DNA of 64,000 nt from assembly GCA_036495525.1 (NCBI GenBank), contig DASXMR010000123.1, forward strand, positions 37,394 to 101,393, written 5' to 3'. Source of the DNA: DASXMR01 sp036495525 (lineage in GTDB: Bacteria > Actinomycetota > Actinomycetes > Streptosporangiales > Streptosporangiaceae). Position 1 is the stretch's first letter. Every line of letters starts with the position of its first letter. This document shows, in pieces, positions 49,819-61,027 of this stretch. The notes under the pieces are model-generated. The model saw only the letters and a program-made list of their open reading frames with translations, did not search any database and had not been told where the DNA came from. The translations under genes and the position numbers were made by a program.

Positions 49819-50814
49819 TCAGCCCGTCAGCACCTCGTCGCGGATCTCGGCCCAGCGCAGCGAGTGCTCGATGCCCTCGGCGATCGAGTACTGTGCCCGC
49901 CAGCCGAGCAGCTGCCGCGCCCTGGTGCTGCGGGTGTAGACGCCGGCCACGTCGCCGGGGCGGGCCGGCCCGTCGACCGATGCGACCGGCACCGGAACCA
50001 CGCTGTTGAAGGCTGCCAGCAGCTCGCGCACTGTCGTGCCGGTGCCGGTGCCCAGGTTGATCGCGGTAGCTGCGGCGCCCGGGGGCAGGACCTTGTCAAA
50101 CTCGCGCAGCGCCGACAGGTGAGCAGCGGCCAGGTCCCAGACGTGGATGTAGTCACGGATGCCCGAGCCGTCCCTGGTCGGCCACGAGGTGCCGGTCAGC
50201 AGGAACGGCTCGCCGCTGCGGTACGCCTCGATCATCTTGCCCAGCGCGTGGCTTGGCTGGCGCAGCTGCAGCCCGGTGCGCATCTTCGGGTCGGCGCCTA
50301 TCGGGTTGAAGTACCGCAGTGACAGCACCCGGACCGGCTCGGCGGCGGCGATGTCGGCGAACATTGCCTCGCACACCGCCTTGGTCCGCGAGTAGGGGCT
50401 CTGCGGCGCGATCGGCGAGTCCTCATCGACGCTCCCGTCGTCGCCGACCTGGTAGATCGAGCCGGAGGAGCTGAAGATCAGCCGCTCGCAGCCGTTGCGC
50501 AGCAGGTGGCCGGTGAAGTCCAGGCTCTTGCTGACGTTCGCCCGGTAGTAGCCGGCCGGGTCGGCAACCGAGTCGGGCACCACGATCAGCGCGGCGCAGT
50601 GGATCACCGCGGCGATATCCGGGTGCTCGGCGAACACCCGGTCCACCAGCTGCCCGTCGGCGATGTCGCCCTGGTAGAACTCCCGCCCGGCGGTGAACTC
50701 GCGCCGCCCGGTCACCAGGCTGTCCAGGATCACCGGGCTGATCCCGTTGTCCAGGCACGCCGAGGCGATCGTGCTGCCGATATAGCCGGCGCCGCCGGCG
50801 ATCAGGACCTTCAC
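49819..50814 (-). CDS. galE: UDP-glucose 4-epimerase
   Basis: A 331-residue extended SDR epimerase. The N-terminal NAD-binding GGAGYIGS, the active-site S-S-x-S-x-Y with Y-S-R-T-K, and RYFNPIGAD are the hallmark motifs of GalE. It interconverts UDP-glucose and UDP-galactose. I chose GTG 50814, since AGGAAAGG lies 6 bases before it; the frame also allows a TTG two codons upstream. It is divergent from the cytosine methyltransferase gene. Confidence 0.94.
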   Translation of the reverse strand: MKVLIAGGAGYIGSTIASACLDNGISPVILDSLVTGRREFTAGREFYQGDIADGQLVDRVFAEHPDIAAVIHCAALIVVPDSVADPAGYYRANVSKSLDFTGHLLRNGCERLIFSSSGSIYQVGDDGSVDEDSPIAPQSPYSRTKAVCEAMFADIAAAEPVRVLSLRYFNPIGADPKMRTGLQLRQPSHALGKMIEAYRSGEPFLLTGTSWPTRDGSGIRDYIHVWDLAAAHLSALREFDKVLPPGAAATAINLGTGTGTTVRELLAAFNSVVPVPVASVDGPARPGDVAGVYTRSTRARQLLGWRAQYSIAEGIEHSLRWAEIRDEVLTG

Positions 50815-50926
50815 GCGCAACCTTTCCTGGTCTGCTGGCGGCCGGGCTGACCCCGCCGCGGCGCGGACACTGCCGCCGGGCCACGGAATACCGTACTGTC
50901 CGGCCCCCTGCAGCTACGGTAAGGCC

Positions 50927-52186
50927 ATGCACGCCCTGCCCGGCACGCCGCCGGCCGGCCAGGGCAGGTCACCGGCCCGCCCCCCCAGCGGCCAGGGCAG
51001 CGGCCCGCGCTGGGCCGTGCTTGACCTGTTCTCCGGTGCGGGCGGGATGAGCTTCGGCTTCCGCGCTCACCCTCGGTTCGCCATCGCCGGCGCGGTCGAC
51101 GCCCAGCTGGGCAAGCCAAGCGCGAAACGAGGTGGCCTGGGGTGCAACGACAGCTATCGGGCCAATGTCGGCATCAGGCCAGCCGAGGCAGACCTGGGCA
51201 GGGCTGATCCGGCGGCCGTGTGCCGGTCGCTCGGGCTGGACGAGGTCACGGTGCTGACCGCGTGCCCGCCGTGCACCGGCTTCTCCCGGACAACGCCGGG
51301 CAACCACCTGACCGACGACGCGCGCAACGGCCTGGTCGGCGTCGTCGGCAGCTACGCCGACCTGCTGCGGCCGCAGATCGTGCTGGTCGAGAACGCCAGG
51401 GAGCTGATCATGGGCCGGTTCAGCTGGCACCTGAGCGGCCTGCTGGCCAGACTCTCCGCTGCTGGCTACCGCACGCTGGCCAGCACGCACCTGCTGAGTG
51501 ACTTCGGCCTGCCGCAGCGGCGCGAGCGGGCGCTAGTCATCGCCGTGCGCGAGCCGCTGCCGCTGCTCGGCCTGGCCGACCTGTGGTCCGGCCTGCGGGT
51601 CAGCCCCAAGGCGACGCACGTTCGGCGCGCGATCTGGGACCTGCCGCCAGTCGCCGCCGGGCAGGCCGACCCAGCCGACCCGCTGCACGTCTCGCCGGCC
51701 CTGACCAGCGTCAACAGCACGCGGCTAGCGGCGATCCCGCGCGACGGCGGCAGCTGGCGCGACCTGGCCGCGGTGCCAGGGCGCATGCACCTGCTAACGC
51801 CGGCGATGCGGCGGCGGGCGGCGGCCGGCCAGTTCGGCAGCCATCCGGACATCTACGGCCGGCTGCGCTGGGACCGGCCAGCCGTGACGATCAAGCGCGA
51901 GTGCGGCCACGTCGGCAACGGCCGTTATGCCCACCCCGAGCAGGACCGGCTCTGCACGGTGCGGGAAATGTCGCTGCTGCAGGGGTTCCCGCGTGACTAC
52001 GTGTTCCGCGGATCACTGTCGAACATGTACCGGCACGTCGGTGACGCGGTGCCGCCGCTGATCAGCTACCAGCTAGCCGTTCTCGCTGAATGGATTCTCA
52101 CCGGCAGTCGCCCGGCAGGCGACCAGCTGCTGCTCGGCGGCTGCCACCTGACCGGTGCTGACCTCGAGCCGGCCGCAGAGCGCTGA
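50927..52186 (+). CDS. DNA (cytosine-5-)-methyltransferase
   Basis: A 419-residue C5-cytosine methyltransferase. Motif I is VLDLFSGAGGMSFGF, motif IV is TACPPCTGFS with the catalytic cysteine, and motif VI is VLVENARELI (ENA in place of the usual ENV). Motif VIII is FGLPQRRERALVIA, and motifs IX-X (REMSLLQGFPRDYVF, GDAVPPLISYQLA) are present. The target-recognition region (~215-300) is short. No restriction endonuclease or other modification gene lies near it, so it is an orphan. The first ~25 residues are Pro/Gly-rich. Confidence 0.95.
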   Translation: MHALPGTPPAGQGRSPARPPSGQGSGPRWAVLDLFSGAGGMSFGFRAHPRFAIAGAVDAQLGKPSAKRGGLGCNDSYRANVGIRPAEADLGRADPAAVCRSLGLDEVTVLTACPPCTGFSRTTPGNHLTDDARNGLVGVVGSYADLLRPQIVLVENARELIMGRFSWHLSGLLARLSAAGYRTLASTHLLSDFGLPQRRERALVIAVREPLPLLGLADLWSGLRVSPKATHVRRAIWDLPPVAAGQADPADPLHVSPALTSVNSTRLAAIPRDGGSWRDLAAVPGRMHLLTPAMRRRAAAGQFGSHPDIYGRLRWDRPAVTIKRECGHVGNGRYAHPEQDRLCTVREMSLLQGFPRDYVFRGSLSNMYRHVGDAVPPLISYQLAVLAEWILTGSRPAGDQLLLGGCHLTGADLEPAAER

Positions 52187-52301
52187 GGTGGGAGCGGCCT
52201 GGCGGGCGGCTAAGCTTGCGGCGCGCAGTGGCATGAGCGGGAAAGAGCGGATGCGGGCGATGAGACTGCCCAGGGCGCGGAACAGACGCGGGAGTGGACC
52301 T

Positions 52302-53069
52302 GTGGTCGAGCTGAAGACCGACGGCGAGATCGAGGCGATGCGCGCCGCGGGCCAGGTCGTCGCCGAGGCGCTGGCGGTGACCAGCCAGCGTGCTGAGCAT
52401 GGAGTCTCGCTGGCCGAGCTCGACGAGGCCGCCCGCGAAGTACTCGCCAAGGCTGGCGCCAGCTCGCCGTTCCTCGGCTACCAGCCGGGCTTCGCCTCGA
52501 CCCCGTTTCCCGCCGTGATCTGCACCTCGGTGAACGACGCCGCGCTGCACGGCATCCCGACCGGCTACCGGCTCGCCGAAGGCGACCTGCTGAGCATCGA
52601 CTGCGGCGCGGTGCTCGATGGCTGGGCCGCTGACGCGGCCGTCTCGCTGACCGTCGGTGATCCGCGTGGCGGCGACCAGCGGCTGATCGACGCCGCGCGG
52701 ATGGCGCTGCGAGCCGGGATCGCGGCGGCCGTGCCTGGCGGCAGGATCGGGGACATCTCCGCCGCGATCGGGGTCATCGGCCGCGGCCACGCCTACGGGA
52801 TCAACACCGAGTACGGCGGGCACGGGGTCGGCCGGTCGATGCACGAGTCGCCATCGGTGCCCAACGAGGGCCGGGCCGGCCGGGGCATGCGGTTGCAAAG
52901 CGGCCTGGTTATCGCCATCGAGCCGTGGTTCATGGCAGGCGGCGGTGACGAGTACATGGTCGACGCTGACGGCTGGACGCTGCGCACCGCTGATGGCAGC
53001 CGGGCGGCGCACGTCGAGCACACGGTGGCCATCACCGACGACGGACCCCGCGTTCTCACTGTGGCCTGA
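52302..53069 (+). CDS. map: Type I methionine aminopeptidase
   Basis: A 255-residue MetAP. The metal ligands D100 and D111 are in SIDCGAVLDGWAADAAVS, the catalytic histidines are in GGHGVGRSMHE, and the two glutamates are in IAIEPW and HVEHTVAI. It removes the N-terminal methionine from new proteins. The start GTG 52302 follows GGGAG at good spacing and gives the normal family length; the frame continues upstream to 52155 without a good site. It lies after the methyltransferase in the same direction. Confidence 0.93.
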   Translation: MVELKTDGEIEAMRAAGQVVAEALAVTSQRAEHGVSLAELDEAAREVLAKAGASSPFLGYQPGFASTPFPAVICTSVNDAALHGIPTGYRLAEGDLLSIDCGAVLDGWAADAAVSLTVGDPRGGDQRLIDAARMALRAGIAAAVPGGRIGDISAAIGVIGRGHAYGINTEYGGHGVGRSMHESPSVPNEGRAGRGMRLQSGLVIAIEPWFMAGGGDEYMVDADGWTLRTADGSRAAHVEHTVAITDDGPRVLTVA

Positions 53070-53194
53070 GCCAGCCGGCCGCGGTGACCGGCCGCATCGG
53101 CCGGCCACTGCCCAGCCGCTACGGGCACGCTCATCGCGTGACTGCCTGAGCGCACGCCAGCCGGCCGCCCGTGCCACCCGCTGGCGGCCGGCAG

Positions 53195-54784
53195 CTAGGG
53201 AGCCTTGATCGCCTGCGGGAAGGTGAACAGGTCCGCCGGGTCGTACCTCGCCTTGATCCGCTGCAGCCGTGGGTAGTTCTCGCCGTAATAGGCCTGCTGC
53301 CAGTTCGTCAGCTCGGGATCGATGTAGTTCTGGTAGGCCTCGCCGTTCCCGTGCGGATGCAGCCTGGCATAGAACGAGCGCAGCCACGCGTGCTGGTTCG
53401 CTACCCCGGCGGCCGTGCCCGGGCTCGTCCACTCGGTCAGGTACTGGGCGTTGAACAGCGCGGTCCGGTGCACGAACGCGGTCGCGTGGGGCTCGACCTG
53501 GTTGACAGCGCCGCCGAGCGCGTCGAAGGCGATGCCACCTGCTCCGCCGGCCGTCCCGTGCACGTTCCTGAGCTGGCTGATCCCGTTGATCAGCGTGGTG
53601 ATCCCGGCCGAGTTCAGCTTCTTACTGAAGAAGTCCGACTTGGCGAACGAGTGGACTCGCTGGGCGCCGGGCCCTGACAGGCACGAGGGCACGGTCAGGT
53701 CACCGCAGCCCGCCTCGATCAGCATCGCGTCAAGGAAGGACCGGCGGGCCAGGAAGGGGGAGGCGGGCGCGCTGCCGACCAGCCGGTACAGCTCGCGCAG
53801 CAGCTGCCCGGCCCGGCTGACGCTGCCGATGTAGGTGCCGCCGACGCCGATCGACGGCGACCCGCCGCCGGCCGGCGCCGACAGGTGCATGTTCGTCCAC
53901 AGCGCCCCGTGGCCCATGGCGACCCAGTCCTGCCAGCCGGCCACCACGTGCCTTGCCTGCTGCCATGGCCAGGACAGGAAGAACAGGACCAGGTCGGTGA
54001 GCCGGTGGGTGCTGAAGGTGAACGAGGTAGCGATGCCGAAGTTCCCCCCGCCGCCACCGCGGCATGCCCACAGCAAGTCGCTGTGCTGCTTCGCGTTGCA
54101 GGTCAGCACGCTGCCGTCGGCGGTGACGAGCTGCACCGACTGCAGGTGGTCGCTGGTCAGGCCGTACTGCCTGGACAGCACGCCGACGCCGCCGCCGAGT
54201 GCGAGCCCGGCGATCCCCACGGTCGGGCAGGATCCGCCGGGCACGGCCAGTCCGTGGCCGGCCAGGTGCCGGTAGAACTCCAGCAGCCCGAGCCCGCTGC
54301 CGACGGTCACCGCCCCGCCGCGGGTGCTGAACGAGCTCAGCCGGCTCACGTCCACGACCAGGCCGCCGGTCACGCTTGACCAGCCGGCGTAGCTGTGCCC
54401 GCCGGACCTGGCCCGCACCGGCAGCTTGAACTTGCGGGCGAAGTTGACGCAGGTCGCGACGTCTCTCGGGACGGCGCAGAACGCGACACCGGCTGGCCTG
54501 AGCCCGTCGAATCTCGGGTCGAACAGCTCCTTGGCGGTGTTGTAGCCGTTCTGGCCAGGCCGCAGCAGCCGGTGCGTGCTGAGCTTGCCGCGCAGCGCCG
54601 CCCAGTCTGCGCCCGTCGGCCCGGCCGCGCGGGTCAGCAGCCAAGCGACGCCGCGGTGCGGCAGCAGCGCACTGGTCCCGGCGGCACCTCCGGCTATGGC
54701 CAGGAAGCCGCGGCGCTCAAGGACGCTGGTGTGCTCGGGAAGGCTGGCGGTGGTCTGGCTGCTGGCAGGGCCGTCACCGTGCAT
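53195..54784 (-). CDS. FAD-binding oxidase with Tat-type signal (berberine bridge enzyme-like)
   Basis: A 529-residue flavoprotein. The signal region has E-R-R-G-F-L-A-I-A-G, a twin-arginine motif, so it may be exported folded. The FAD (PP-loop) domain has RARSGGHSYAGW, where H130 would carry the 8-alpha flavin bond, and GGSCPTVGIAGLALGGG, where C186 would form the 6-S-cysteinyl bond. The BBE-type C-terminus ends NYPRLQRIKARYDPADLF. Such enzymes oxidise sugars or secondary metabolites. ATG 54784 is chosen, since GGGGGAA precedes it; GTG 54802 is possible. Confidence 0.92.
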   Translation of the reverse strand: MHGDGPASSQTTASLPEHTSVLERRGFLAIAGGAAGTSALLPHRGVAWLLTRAAGPTGADWAALRGKLSTHRLLRPGQNGYNTAKELFDPRFDGLRPAGVAFCAVPRDVATCVNFARKFKLPVRARSGGHSYAGWSSVTGGLVVDVSRLSSFSTRGGAVTVGSGLGLLEFYRHLAGHGLAVPGGSCPTVGIAGLALGGGVGVLSRQYGLTSDHLQSVQLVTADGSVLTCNAKQHSDLLWACRGGGGGNFGIATSFTFSTHRLTDLVLFFLSWPWQQARHVVAGWQDWVAMGHGALWTNMHLSAPAGGGSPSIGVGGTYIGSVSRAGQLLRELYRLVGSAPASPFLARRSFLDAMLIEAGCGDLTVPSCLSGPGAQRVHSFAKSDFFSKKLNSAGITTLINGISQLRNVHGTAGGAGGIAFDALGGAVNQVEPHATAFVHRTALFNAQYLTEWTSPGTAAGVANQHAWLRSFYARLHPHGNGEAYQNYIDPELTNWQQAYYGENYPRLQRIKARYDPADLFTFPQAIKAP

Positions 54785-54914
54785 GGTTCCCCCATGGCTC
54801 ACGCCTCGGCGCGGGTACCGTGGCAGGCGGGGGCGAGCGCCCGCGTTTCCTCGGGGTCATCATAGGCTTCGCGGTATCCGGCAGCCAGGGTCGTCCGCAG
54901 CTGGCAGCACGGCG

Positions 54915-54955
54915 TGTCGACAGCTGGGAGTTGACAACGACAACTGGGGGTTGTC
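54915..54955. promoter_or_regulatory. Palindrome cluster upstream of small HTH gene
   Basis: TGTCGACA (54915-54922) is a perfect palindrome. GACAAC occurs twice in tandem (54933-54938 and 54939-54944), and its inverted copy GTTGTC lies at 54950-54955. A -35-like TTGACA overlaps the first copy. This could be the operator/promoter of the HTH gene at 54967. Confidence 0.45.
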
Positions 54956-54966
54956 ACTCTGTGGTA

Positions 54967-55173
54967 ATGGATGTTTCAGCGCACCAGGAGAGCTTCCGTC
55001 AGCTGAGGCAGCTGCGTGCCGAGGCGCTAGAGCACGTGCGCAAAGCCAGGCAGCTGGCCGCCCAGCGCCGTGACCTGCTCCGCAGCCTCATCGCGGCCGG
55101 CTTCTCGCAAGCCGAGATCGCCAGGGAGCTGGGCGTCACCAGGCAGGCCGTGCAGAAGATGCTGGCGTGCTGA
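54967..55173 (+). CDS. Small helix-turn-helix protein
   Basis: A 68-residue protein. The N-terminal two thirds is a charged helix (QESFRQLRQLRAEALEHVRKARQLAAQRRDLLRSLIAAG), and the C-terminus is a helix-turn-helix of the sigma-region-4/resolvase kind (FSQAEIARELGVTRQAVQKMLA). I chose ATG 54967; the palindrome cluster just upstream supports it as a self-regulated DNA-binding protein. It is followed directly by a Nudix remnant and diverges from the FAD oxidase. Confidence 0.75.
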   Translation: MDVSAHQESFRQLRQLRAEALEHVRKARQLAAQRRDLLRSLIAAGFSQAEIARELGVTRQAVQKMLAC

Positions 55174-55194
55174 GGAACGTCCGCGCGCCAGCCC

Positions 55195-55444
55195 GGCTGA
55201 GTTTCGCCGCGAACCCGGCACGGACCTGCACCACATTGGCGTCTTCTACCAGATCCGGATCACCGGCGGCGAGCTGCGGTTCGAGACCGGCGGCAGCACC
55301 GAGAAGGCCGCCTGGCTGCCCCTCGAGCAGATCGGCGACCTGCCCAGGGCTGCCGTTGTCGACGTGGGCATCGCGCTGGCGCGCGAGCAGCCGCCATCCG
55401 GGCACGTCGACCAGGTGCCGCTCGGCGGGCTGATCCGGTACTGA
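55195..55444 (+). pseudogene. C-terminal remnant of a Nudix hydrolase
   Basis: From about 55229 the frame reads LHHIGVFYQIRITGG... GGSTEKAAWLPLEQIGDLPRAAVVDVGIAL, which matches the end of a Nudix hydrolase (the H-H-x-G-V strand and the EKAAWLPLEQIxxLP region). The Nudix box (G-x5-E-x7-R-E-x2-E-E) lies upstream in intact genes and is absent, and there is no start codon with a ribosome-binding site. It is a gene end left after deletion or insertion of the HTH gene. Confidence 0.6.
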
Positions 55445-55585
55445 GCCGGCCGACGGATCCGGTCGTCCGTCAGGTGCCCTCCGGGCAGAACGGGTATCAC
55501 CGCTGGGTGACCCGCGCTGACCCGCTGGGGCCAGGTGGAGCGGCCGCTGCCGGCCAGTGCATCCAGCCACAGGAAGACAATCTCT

Positions 55586-56602
55586 ATGCAAACGAACGGG
55601 CCCGCTCCGGTCGGGCTGCACGCGGGCTCAGCCCGGCTGCCGGTAGAGGGCGAGCTGCCCGGCCTGGACGGCGCCACCGGGTGGCTCAACTCCACGCCGC
55701 TGACGCGAGCCGACCTGCGCGGCAGCGTCGTCGTGGTGAGCTTCTGGACCTATACCTGCATCAACTGGCTGCGCCAGTTCCCGTACGTCCGCGCCTGGGC
55801 GGAGAAGTATTCCGGCCGGGGGCTGCTGGTGGTCGGCGTGCACACGCCCGAGTTCTCGTTCGAGCACGATCCCGAGAACGTCCGCCGGGCGGTGCAGGGC
55901 ATGAACGTCGGCTACCCGGTCGCGCTGGACAGCGAGTACGCGGTGTGGCGTGCTTTCGCCAACCACTACTGGCCGGCCCTGTACTTTGCTGACGCGCAAG
56001 GCCGCATCAGGCATCACTACTTCGGCGAGGGCGAGTACCAGCAGTCGGAGATGGTGATTCAGCAGCTGCTGGCTGAGGCCGGGCACGAGGCCGGCCATCA
56101 GCCGGTGAGCGTGCACGGGCGCGGCATCGAGGCGGCCGCTGACTGGGCCAGCCTGCGCTCCGCGGAGACCTATCTCGGTTACCAGCGCGCGGAAGGCTTC
56201 GCATCAGGCGGTGGCGTGCTGCCGGAACGAAGCCACCCCTACACCGCGCCGGACGAACTGCGGCCTGGCCAGTGGGCGCTGACCGGCAACTGGACGATGG
56301 GAGAAGAAGCTGTCGCCCTCGATCAGGCCGGCGGGCAGATCTCCTGCCGCTTCCGCGCCAGGGACCTTCACCTGGTCATGGGACCGCCCGCGCGCGATGC
56401 GCCGGTGCGTTTCAGGGTGCTGCTCGACGGGCGGCCGCCCGGCGCGGCCAGCGGTGCTGACGTCGACGCCCAGGGCAACGGCATTGTCGCCGACCCCCGG
56501 CTCTACCAGCTCATCCGCCAGCCGGGCCCGATTACCGACCGCACCTTCGAGATCACCTTCGCTGACCCCGGCGGCCGCGCCTTCGCCTTTACCTTCGGCT
56601 AG
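55586..56602 (+). CDS. Thioredoxin-like protein with DipZ-type domain
   Basis: A 338-residue protein. Residues ~30-170 form a thioredoxin/AhpC-TSA-type domain (VVVSFWTYTCINWLRQFPYVRAW and GVHTPEFSFEHDPENV), resembling the periplasmic domain of DipZ. The active site is C-I-N-W instead of the usual C-x-x-C; only one cysteine remains. Residues ~185-338 form a beta-sandwich domain (LTGNWTMGEEAVALDQ... DRTFEITFADPGGRAFAFTFG). No signal peptide is seen. ATG 55586 is chosen, with AGGAAG upstream. Confidence 0.85.
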   Translation: MQTNGPAPVGLHAGSARLPVEGELPGLDGATGWLNSTPLTRADLRGSVVVVSFWTYTCINWLRQFPYVRAWAEKYSGRGLLVVGVHTPEFSFEHDPENVRRAVQGMNVGYPVALDSEYAVWRAFANHYWPALYFADAQGRIRHHYFGEGEYQQSEMVIQQLLAEAGHEAGHQPVSVHGRGIEAAADWASLRSAETYLGYQRAEGFASGGGVLPERSHPYTAPDELRPGQWALTGNWTMGEEAVALDQAGGQISCRFRARDLHLVMGPPARDAPVRFRVLLDGRPPGAASGADVDAQGNGIVADPRLYQLIRQPGPITDRTFEITFADPGGRAFAFTFG

Positions 56603-56686
56603 CTGGCCGCGCCAAGGAATGCCCGGCGCCCGGCTGCCAGTTCTTACTGTCAGTGCCGGTACGAACCGGCCAGCGAGGTGAGGTCA

Positions 56687-56914
56687 ATGAGCGGTGCAAG
56701 CGTTGCGGTGGCGGTCGCCGGAAGCCGGCTCGAGGCCGACCTGATCGTCGGCATGCTGCGCAGCAACGGGATCGGGGCCACCGTCTCGGCGGACGACGCG
56801 GGCGGACAGGAGCCGCAGCTGCAGACGATTCAGGGCGTCCGGGTACTGGTGCCGCCGGCTGACGAGGCCGCAGCCCGTCAGCTGCTCGCGGCCGCCGACG
56901 AGTCACCCCCGTAA
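56687..56914 (+). CDS. DUF2007-type small protein
   Basis: A 75-residue protein of the DUF2007 type (putative signal-transducing, PII-like fold). V-A-V-A-G-S-R-L-E-A-D-L-I-V-G-M-L-R-S-N-G-I is the conserved helix, and VRVLVPPADEAAARQLLA the last strand and helix. The start at ATG 56687 follows AGGTGAGG. The function is not established. Confidence 0.75.
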   Translation: MSGASVAVAVAGSRLEADLIVGMLRSNGIGATVSADDAGGQEPQLQTIQGVRVLVPPADEAAARQLLAAADESPP

Positions 56915-57008
56915 GCCACGGCGCGCTGCTATATCAGGATTGCGGCCAGCCGCGGTGTTCTCGGCTGTCCGCTCGGGGCCAGGAACCGGCGATCCGGCAA
57001 GGAGCCAA

Positions 57009-57440
57009 GTGACAACTGCAAACAGCTGGAACGACAAGATCATCACGGACTTCCGGGCCAACGAGGGCAAGGTCGGCGGTCAGTTCGAAGGCGCGCCGCT
57101 GGTCCTGCTGCACCATCGGGGCAGCAAGAGCGGCCGGGAATACGTGGCCCCGGTGATGTACCTGCCCGACGCCACCGACCATGGCACCGTTTACGTGTTC
57201 GCCTCCAAGGGCGGAGCACCGTCGAATCCTGCCTGGTACTACAACCTGACCGCAGCTGGCTCGGCGACCATCGAGCTGGGAGCCGAGACCTACGAGGTGA
57301 CCGTCAGCGAAGTCACTGGCGAGGCACGCGACCGGATATTCGCCGAGCAGGCCAGCCGCTATCCCGGCTTCGCTGAGTACGCGGAGAAGACCGCGGGCAT
57401 CCGGACGATCCCGGTCCTGCGGCTGACCAGGAACAGCTAG
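57009..57440 (+). CDS. Nitroreductase family deazaflavin-dependent oxidoreductase
   Basis: A 143-residue split-barrel protein of the DDN/F420-dependent nitroreductase family (DUF385). NDKIITDFRANEGKVGGQFEGAPLVLLHHRGSKSGREYVAPVMYL contains the conserved N-terminal G-K-x-G-G and H-x-G-R/K-S-G-R features that contact the deazaflavin. It implies an F420-using actinomycete. The GTG start at 57009 follows AAGGAG. Confidence 0.92.
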   Translation: MTTANSWNDKIITDFRANEGKVGGQFEGAPLVLLHHRGSKSGREYVAPVMYLPDATDHGTVYVFASKGGAPSNPAWYYNLTAAGSATIELGAETYEVTVSEVTGEARDRIFAEQASRYPGFAEYAEKTAGIRTIPVLRLTRNS

Positions 57441-57456
57441 CTAAGCGATCGCGGGG

Positions 57457-59838
<2,382 letters not shown>

Positions 59839-59960
59839 GCTCGTTTTCTCCATCCGTCAGGCCGGCGTAGGTCCGGTGACTCCTGTGTACCTGATCTGCG
59901 GTCGAGGCGACGCAGCCTGCCAGCTGACGCCTGCTAGGAACGCACCGGGGACGGCACGAC

Positions 59961-60323
59961 TCAGCGGTCCTGGAGCAGCCCGAGGACGTTGCCGTCAGGG
60001 TCGGTGACGGTCGCCACCAGGCGCCCGCCGCCGACGTCGCGCGGTGAGTCCTTCACGGTGGCACCAGCGGCGGTCACCTCAGCGAGCTTCGCCTCGATGT
60101 CGGGCACATGCCAGTAAGCCACGGGCGAGGTCAAGCCCTGCTGGCGGCCGTTCGGCACCAGCCCGATGTGCTGGCCTGAGGCGTCGTAGCCGACGTAGTA
60201 GTCCGCGTCATGCTGCGGCGGCATGCCGAGCAGCGCGGTGTACACCGCCTTTGCCGCCGCCAGGTCGGAGACGGGATGCAGTACGGTCTTGATTCCCTCG
60301 GTGCCAGAGCCAGAGCCGGTCAT
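59961..60323 (-). CDS. VOC family protein (glyoxalase-like)
   Basis: A 120-residue single-VOC-module protein (IKTVLHPVSDLAAAKAVYTALLGMPP, then DYYVGYDASGQHIGL and VTDPDGNVLGL). Metal-binding residues of the VOC fold are visible (H, and the final D-P-D-G-N). The substrate is unknown. ATG 60323 is chosen, since AGGAG is five bases upstream. Confidence 0.9.
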   Translation of the reverse strand: MTGSGSGTEGIKTVLHPVSDLAAAKAVYTALLGMPPQHDADYYVGYDASGQHIGLVPNGRQQGLTSPVAYWHVPDIEAKLAEVTAAGATVKDSPRDVGGGRLVATVTDPDGNVLGLLQDR

Positions 60324-60587
60324 GATCACTCCTGAGTTGCCGGTTGTGTCGCCCCGGCAGGACTGCCGGGCCGCATGACGAACGGGACGAAACGGCGGCC
60401 GGTCCCCCGGCTGCCGGTGTACTACTCGTCAGGAGTATGACCAGCCTGGCGCGAAGGATGCTTCTCCAATCCTGATCGCCTGGCCGTCCGGGCGGATGCC
60501 TGCCAGCCGCTGGCCAGTCGCGAGGGTAAGGTCATGCCCGGCCAGGTGCCATATTGCCGCACATCATGACGGCCGGAGAGGACCTCA

Positions 60588-60974
60588 GTGCCCATCGAAT
60601 ACCTGCAGATTGTCAGCGTGCCGGTCGGCGACCAGGACCGCGCCAGGGAGTTCTATGTCAATGGCCTTGGCTGGGACCTCATGTCCGACGACGCTTACCA
60701 GCTTCCTGGCGGGCAGCAGCTCCGCTGGCTTGAAGTTCGCCCGCATGGTGGCCAGACCGCGATAACCCTGACGCTGGCGGACGACACCACGAAGGCCGGA
60801 TCGGCAAAGGGCCTGATCCTGCGCTCCACCGATCTGGCGTCCACGGTGGCGGACCTGGCAGCGCGCGGCGTCACCATGACGGAAGAGATCCAGCAGACAG
60901 CATGGGCAAGGTATGCGAGCTTCAGTGACCCCGATGGCAATTCCTGGATAATCCAGGAGCTGCTCCCCCGCTAA
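60588..60974 (+). CDS. VOC family protein
   Basis: A 128-residue glyoxalase/bleomycin-resistance-fold protein (LQIVSVPVGDQDRAREFYVNGLGWDL, later SFSDPDGNSWIIQELLPR). The GTG start at 60588 follows GGAGAGGA. It is divergent from the VOC gene at 59961. Confidence 0.92.
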   Translation: MPIEYLQIVSVPVGDQDRAREFYVNGLGWDLMSDDAYQLPGGQQLRWLEVRPHGGQTAITLTLADDTTKAGSAKGLILRSTDLASTVADLAARGVTMTEEIQQTAWARYASFSDPDGNSWIIQELLPR

Positions 60975-61027
60975 CGTCCGCTAAAGTCACCGGACGGCCG
61001 GGCGCATCTGGCCTAGGCAGGGGCCGG

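Noticed and set aside
52098..53432. Minus-strand frame opposite methionine aminopeptidase
   Set aside because: No motif; the plus strand shows all metal ligands of MetAP.
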